A DNA stretch of 64,000 nucleotides from Heterobasidion occidentale. Taxonomy: Eukaryota; Basidiomycota; Agaricomycetes; Russulales; Bondarzewiaceae. Positions 59,263 to 64,000 of this stretch are shown one piece after another. Each line of letters begins with the position of its first letter. Position 1 is the first letter of the stretch. The translations under genes were made by a program, and so were the position numbers. The stretch lies in assembly GCA_039111635.1 (NCBI GenBank), contig JBCAQO010000012.1:1178001-1242000 (forward strand), written 5' to 3'. Under the pieces are notes generated by a model. That model saw nothing but the letters and a program-made list of their open reading frames with translations. It did not search any database and was not told the origin of the DNA.

Positions 59263-60021
59263 TCATGAATGGGAGACCGAGACGACGACGACGACGAGAA
59301 TGACGATCAGCATGCTCAGGATAGCAGCCGCTGCAATACTCCTGCGCGCCCACTTGGCCTCGGCCTTGCGCATGGCGTCGAGAAGCGCCTCGCACTCCGC
59401 CGGTGTCTTCGTCGATTCCCATTCCGCAGGGGCGGTGAGGGGAGAAAAGAATATGAAGAGCGAGAGGAACCACAGCGGGGGAAAGACTAGTCAATAGATA
59501 AAATCCGGTCAGTTTCATGAAAGACTTGCGGTGAGGGCAGGAAGGAAGAGCTACGCACAGAAACCGAATTTGAAGAAGTACTGTGCCAGGGTGACTGGCT
59601 CGGCCTGCGCAGAGATGAATTGGCGCGCGTGGGCCGCCTCGAGCTGGGCGTAGCTCGGGAGCTCGCTCTCGTCAAACGCGGGGTCTGCGTGGAGAGGCGC
59701 TGGGAGCGGGTACGCGTATGCGGGCGGCAGCTCGGTGTCCTTTGGGGGGGACGAGGAAACTGGGCGCTCATCGTGGCGACTGTCTGAGGTGCGGGTGGTG
59801 CGCGAGGCGCCGAAGAAGTCGTCGATCGCGTCCGTAGAGGGGAGGGAGGGCTTGGCCGGGCGCTCAGAGGCGTAGGTGAACGCACGAGAGGGCAGGGCGA
59901 GGGGCATGGTAGTGTATGTCCCCGTGATCTGGATGGGTAGCGAGTGGGACTGAGACTCAATGTCGGTGGGCTGGACATCGCGCCAGGTTCCGAAGACGGT
60001 GCGGATGGAGGAGAATGCCAT
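59263..60021 (-). CDS. Uncharacterised fungal two-span membrane protein
   Basis: Exons 59559-60021 and 59263-59486 give 228 residues. A disordered N-terminal 130 residues contains a Pro-rich ELPPAYAYPLPAPLHADP segment. This leads to LPSYAQLEAAHARQF, EPVTLAQYFFKFGFFFPPLW and a hydrophobic span FLSLFIFFSP, a short loop (TPAECEALLDAMRKAEAKWA) and a C-terminal span AAAAILSMLIVILVVVVVSV. The layout 'P-x-T-L-A-x-Y-x-F-K-F-G-F-x-F-P-P-x-W' is familiar from small fungal membrane proteins, but no function is known to me. The two short spans with a charged loop suggest a hairpin in the plasma membrane or ER. Confidence 0.7.
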
Positions 60022-60892
60022 TGCTGATGGGTTGATGGGTTGATGTATACTCGAGTGGAGGGTGTGGAGAAGCTCAGGAGAGGACGTAGGGAGCTGATCG
60101 ATCAAGCTGGCGGAGGACTTGAAAAGTCGAGACGGGGGCTCAGATGAAGAAGGCGAGTCCCCTTTTCCGCTAGGAGTTATATAGAGGGATCATGGTGGGA
60201 AGCAAGGCGAAATGATTGGGGAAATAGAGTTTTTGGTCGCGAGGACACAGAGAACCTCGGAGGACCCACAACAACCGACGGCGCGGATGCCATACGCGGA
60301 AATTGTGGGCGTGCGTGACTTTGTGGGTCCAGGTGGGCGTGAGACCTGGATTGGGGTTAGGGTGATGAGCAATAACTCAATTTGGAAGTCGGCCCGTTCC
60401 TCTTCTCGCTCAGCCGTCGATGTCGGCGACGATGCGTAGCGCACTACTTCATGTTATGATACATATCTGTCCTCACCCTTTGAAAGATTGTGAGTGCCAA
60501 GATTATAGGCTCATCGCAAAAATATTGATACATCATTCAAGCTGTAGATTCCATTGCTGCATGTTTCACATAGCGAGAGGGAAATCATAATGAGATCATT
60601 CCTTAATCTGTGACACACAATCCACTGCAGTGCGTCTCTCTAAGATCATGACAGGTCTGGATGTCGCTCAGGGTATACATGTGGTGGATGAGTTCATTTG
60701 CGCAGGCTAGTATGCTAAATACGTGTATGGCAGATGCTTAGCGCTATATGCGCCTATGTTCAGGTGGGTCTCAATGCGACTGATACTATGGGATAAGCGT
60801 CAGTACGACTAATGGAGAATGATCGCTATCTATACAGCTTTTTTGATGACAGGATGTGATCAGGCCCGCCCTTGATGGAGACTAAGCCGTGA
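60022..60892. other. Shared upstream region of DUF6533 copy F
   Basis: No gene. 60553-60580 (gctgcatgtttcacatagcgag) is the same element found upstream of copies C and D, here in the matching relative orientation. 60740-60770 also matches. Confidence 0.55.
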
Positions 60893-60902
60893 TATATATA
60901 AA
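60893..60902 (+). promoter_or_regulatory. TATA box of DUF6533 copy F
   Basis: TATATATAAA ends 30 bases before the ATG at 60933. catgactcgctc(g/a)cc then tttcagctATG is shared with copy D. Confidence 0.5.
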
Positions 60903-60932
60903 CACCCTTCATGACTCGCTCGCCTTTCAGCT

Positions 60933-62652
60933 ATGATTTCCGATGCAGAAGTACGTTCCGTGTAAGTGCAACCTCATATGCACGTCTCGAGGCTTGTTGA
61001 CCGCGTTCAACTATTGACAGCACACTATACAATTATTCACAAATTATTGCAATCGGTACGCCTTGTCTGTTCGTACATATCGGCCAGTAACCAGACAACT
61101 TTGTCTTGATCTTTTCTAGTCATCCTGTACTATGACCACCTGATGACACTCTCTGAAGAGATCACACGGATATGGTCTCGTCCTCGCGCCAGATCATCTC
61201 TCTTGTTCTTCTTAAATCGTTATGTGCCGCTGGTTGGGCATATAGCAGTTCTGGTCTATACATTTGGTGGGTTTACCATATGCGACAAGGTCAGTTCAAT
61301 TTATGTATAATATCTTGCAACATCGCACAATTCACACCGACTAAACTCTTGTTCAAGAGGTATGTCTTCCGTTGTCGAAACACCGAGTCATACTTAACTC
61401 TACTTTTATGTGCCACAAGTTACCGGGCATATACAGCATTCCATCACTTCCTGACCATGTCCAACCAAACAGTCGTGGCCGGTAAGTCGTGAGCAATTAA
61501 TATTCTGATGACGCTTCAATAGATTCTACAGTCTTGCTGATACTGCGCACGTATGCGTTTTTCGGGAACTCGCGCCGCGTCTTGACAGCGCTATATCTGA
61601 TCCTAATCATAGTATTATGCCTTACTTGTGTGAGCTCGGTCCCCCATATATATGCGACTAGGCCTGACAGATGCACATCAAATGCATGGGATGGACAGTG
61701 GAGTGCAATCACAGCGTACACCGTAACGAGTGCCGAGCTGGCGCATGATCGCCACAACCACATCTCGTTTCCAAAGTTGTCCTTCATTGCATATTGTGTA
61801 CTGTTGCACTGACGACCAACTCGGTCTTTAGTGCAGTGCGTAAGTGCTCGATCAACTGTTATTGAATGTCAGAGCGACCAACTAGATTATCACTGTTCAT
61901 CATCAGGTCTCGCAGCCCCTTGGGAGATGCATATCGTGTTCGATGTGACTGTATTCATCCTTACTACCGTCAAATGGAACCAGCACCGGAGGGATTCACT
62001 CGCGCACCTTGACGCGTGTGAAAAGTGGTCGGGTACTTTGGGTCTGGCAGAGCTCATTGTTCGCGATGGTGCGTCAGATCCCATCCAGGCATCATAAGTA
62101 AGACTTACCAGGGTATGCAGGTGCGGTGTATTTCTGGTAAGTCTTCTACATTTACCGCTGAATAAGCTGTTTATCGTGCTCATTGCAACAGCGTGATGGG
62201 GCTCGCAGAGCTGACGAATATCTTCACCTTCTATGTACGTGCACTGATTTTAAGCAGGCTTTGTTTACTAATATCTCTCCCAGTTCGCATCGGTACGCTT
62301 GCCAGAAGTGATACAAGCATTTCCATATCAACTCTTCATATGTTTAGGATCCATTGCGCGGCACCCTCTCTACGTTCGCCACCTGGTGAGAGCCCAACTG
62401 GGATAAAATTACTGACCGCGATTGACCGCCAATGACAGTATCTCCGTCACGATGATGTCGCGACTTATTCTCAATCTGCATGGCACCTCGTCACCGCTGT
62501 CGTCTACCACCGAAGCGACAGGTCCAATTGTGTTTGCATCTCGGAGAGACAACATGATGCATTCGGACGATGCAGACGATGATGTGGTTCACGGTATCGG
62601 GTCGCGTCGGTTTGAGCACTCGTCACAGGAGGGTGCGAATATCTACGAATGA
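60933..62652 (+). CDS. DUF6533 membrane protein, copy F (one-base lesion)
   Basis: Exons 60933-60961 (MISDAEVRSV), 61021-61055 (TLYNYSQIIAI) and 61120-61289 (ILYYDHLMTLSEEITRIWSR, LNRYVPLVGHIAVLVYTFGG) are followed by the two-base exon 61358-61359 and exon 61420-61491 (YRAYTAFHHFLTMSNQTVVA). An exon from 61532 (VLLILRTYAFFGNSRRVLTA) and later exons follow, with PWEMHIVFDVTVFILTTVKW, LGLAELIVRDG, and the last exon VTMMSRLILNLHGTSSPLSS ending at 62652. It is a close relative of copies C and D, including its promoter. In the segment after the short intron (about 61662-61700) it is one base shorter than C and D, which breaks the frame before the conserved GQWSAIT segment. Confidence 0.6.
61358..61359 (+). 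other. Two-nucleotide microexon AG (DUF6533 copy F)
   Basis: gttcaag|AG|gtatgt. AG+T gives Ser before YRAY; the downstream frame VLLILRTYAFFG is reached only with two extra bases. Confidence 0.65.
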
Positions 62653-63477
62653 TGATCTTTACAATTCAATCCATAGCAAGATGATCACGCATTGATTTCA
62701 AGACGGCTAGTGGAATGATCGTGTGCCAAACTGGTTTTGGCGATGGTTGAGTTGCGATTGGCTAACAATAGCATGCGAGCAACGGTTTGACATTGTACAG
62801 AATCCACTGTTCCCGCTCGGATTGGTCATTTCATGTGAGTACGCTCGTCATATGTATGCCCTCAAACCTCTTGACTCAACAAACCCTTAGGGGGAATATT
62901 GGCCTTGAAAATTCGCTTTGATATCGTTCTTGTGTTTTGGGAACAGCATTTGATCAAAGGAGACCAATGGACCGTTGGCATAGGTTAGCTTGGCATACAG
63001 CCGTCAATGTAAGCATAGGCCGGCCGGTTTAACCTGCGCTCCTCCAGCCTCGAGCGACCCTCTACGCAGGACGATTATCTTCTGCGTAGGGTCAGCAACA
63101 GAGACTACGAGCGATCCACCGCTCAGGCTTTGATCAATTGCCAACACTGCGGTATGCGCTGTGCGCCGTGCAGAAGGCCTTTGCAAGCTTCAAATCCACA
63201 TTCGACATGCTATCACATGGGAACCAGCCTGGCACACGTCTTTGGGTCAGTCATGCTGAGCACTGTATCAGATAGTGATCGCTATGGGTCGCCAACGCTG
63301 CTGCGACAAGCTCACTCGAGTGCCGTGGGTCTAGTAGGCTTGGGTGCGGCGTTAGTACGTATGAACCGTATTTTCGAAACACGTGTAGGCTCAGGTGGGC
63401 TCACCGGTTTGCTAGGGTCCACTGTTGGCCGATCGCACATCTATCGGCCACAACTGATCAACATATCCCACCAGTGA
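62653..63477. other. Region downstream of DUF6533 copy F, no gene recognised
   Basis: Nothing identified; probably decayed sequence. Confidence 0.45.
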
Positions 63478-63562
63478 CGATGTCTCCCTCACGACGATGT
63501 CGCAACTCGCCCTGGACCTCAACAGGTTTTCATTCGCCAGAACAACGAACTTAATCGTCTAG
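63478..63562 (+). pseudogene. Possible remnant of a DUF6533 last exon
   Basis: Preceded by ccag, the plus strand reads DDVSLTTMSQLALDLNRFSF, resembling SISVTMMSRLILNLHG of copy F in position and spacing. It stops after about 28 residues. It may be the end of a further decayed copy next to F. Confidence 0.3.
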
Positions 63563-64000
63563 GCCAGCAAGCGAGGCACCGCGATGATCCCCGGAAAGTG
63601 GGCAAGAGGATGGGGAAAACGGTTGGTTCCAAGGCGAAGCTGGTCACGTTGAGCTGTCGAGTTTCGAGCCACGACTGGAAGCGCGTGGTGATGCGCATGA
63701 ATGGCGCCGGAGAACTCCGTCATCGCTGGCTGGAAAACCCACATCGCTAGTGCCCACTGGATCGTATATGTAACTTCAGCCCGATGGACGTCGATGCCTC
63801 TACTAGGATCTGAGCAAGGATGGAAGTATCTGAGAACTATGGCATCCTGAACTAGTGACGCATCGGCCTACAGCTAGCCTGCTGTTTCTCACGTGCGGCT
63901 TGCGACTCACGCGGAGTGGGTTCTTGTGGATTCAGAGATTGTGCAATGTGCTGATGGTGTCTATTTTTTGCAGGCCGTGCATGCGCTGCTCGTGACTCAG
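63563..64000. other. Window edge, no gene recognised
   Basis: No supported feature. Confidence 0.45.

Noticed and set aside
61290..61419. Recursive (zero-length) splice site instead of a 2-base exon in DUF6533 genes
   Set aside because: ag|AGgt could be read as AG|GT with nothing between, but this leaves exon 4 in the wrong phase, and copy E has two bases (TA) between AG and GT.
1..64000. Transposons, LTRs or a CRISPR-like array
   Set aside because: No reverse transcriptase, transposase or integrase motifs, no paired long terminal repeats, and no regular spacer array were seen. The repeats present are microsatellites or gene duplications.

Overview
The window is nuclear DNA from a basidiomycete fungus, most likely an Agaricomycete. 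Three things point there: genes are cut by many short GT..AG introns of about 50-60 bases; ATP-citrate lyase is one fused polypeptide; and there are at least six genes of the basidiomycete multi-membrane-span DUF6533 family, plus basidiomycete-type kinase-like and SRPK-like remnants. No virus, CRISPR array, plasmid or intact transposon was recognised.

Layout. 1-1.3 kb: 3' end of a YBP1/Alf4/glomulin-like gene. 3.6-18.5 kb: a duplication-rich accessory region on the minus strand with two tandem DUF6533 pairs (3592-5272 and 6223-7970; 11975-13670 and 14649-16379), an orphan DUF6533 last exon, a truncated amidase, a repeated block flanking the second pair, and a decayed kinase-like gene. 18.8-25.4 kb: a conserved core with ribosomal protein eL20, the COP9 signalosome deneddylase CSN5, an oxidoreductase-like (OXLD1-type) protein and a secreted type-B carboxylesterase. 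28.4-35.3 kb: a tiny FHA-domain protein and a UBL3-like ubiquitin-fold protein, separated by about 5 kb of GC-rich, microsatellite-packed DNA. 37-42 kb: two paralogous secreted proline-rich proteins on either side of a broken SRPK-like kinase. 44.9-53 kb: ATP-citrate lyase, a PLAC8 cysteine-rich protein, an intron-containing tRNA-His and a cytosolic cyclophilin. 54.3-64 kb: an unrecognised 226-residue protein, a third type of DUF6533 gene, a two-span membrane protein, and a DUF6533 copy (60933-62652) that is a near relative of the 12-16 kb pair but lies 45 kb away in the opposite orientation.

The conserved genes serve translation (eL20, tRNA-His), protein folding and turnover (cyclophilin, CSN5, UBL3) and lipid or acetyl-CoA supply (ATP-citrate lyase). 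They are independent transcription units; nothing looks like a biosynthetic cluster. The accessory genes show recent duplication and decay.

The most unusual signal is in the DUF6533 genes. In all six the reading frame can only be kept if a two-nucleotide exon is spliced in between the third and fourth coding exons. In five it is AG inside ag|AG|gt, in one it is TA. Several paralogous or repetitive genes also carry single-base frame breaks, often in C or G runs. These are either real decay or homopolymer errors in a long-read assembly; the sequence alone cannot separate the two.
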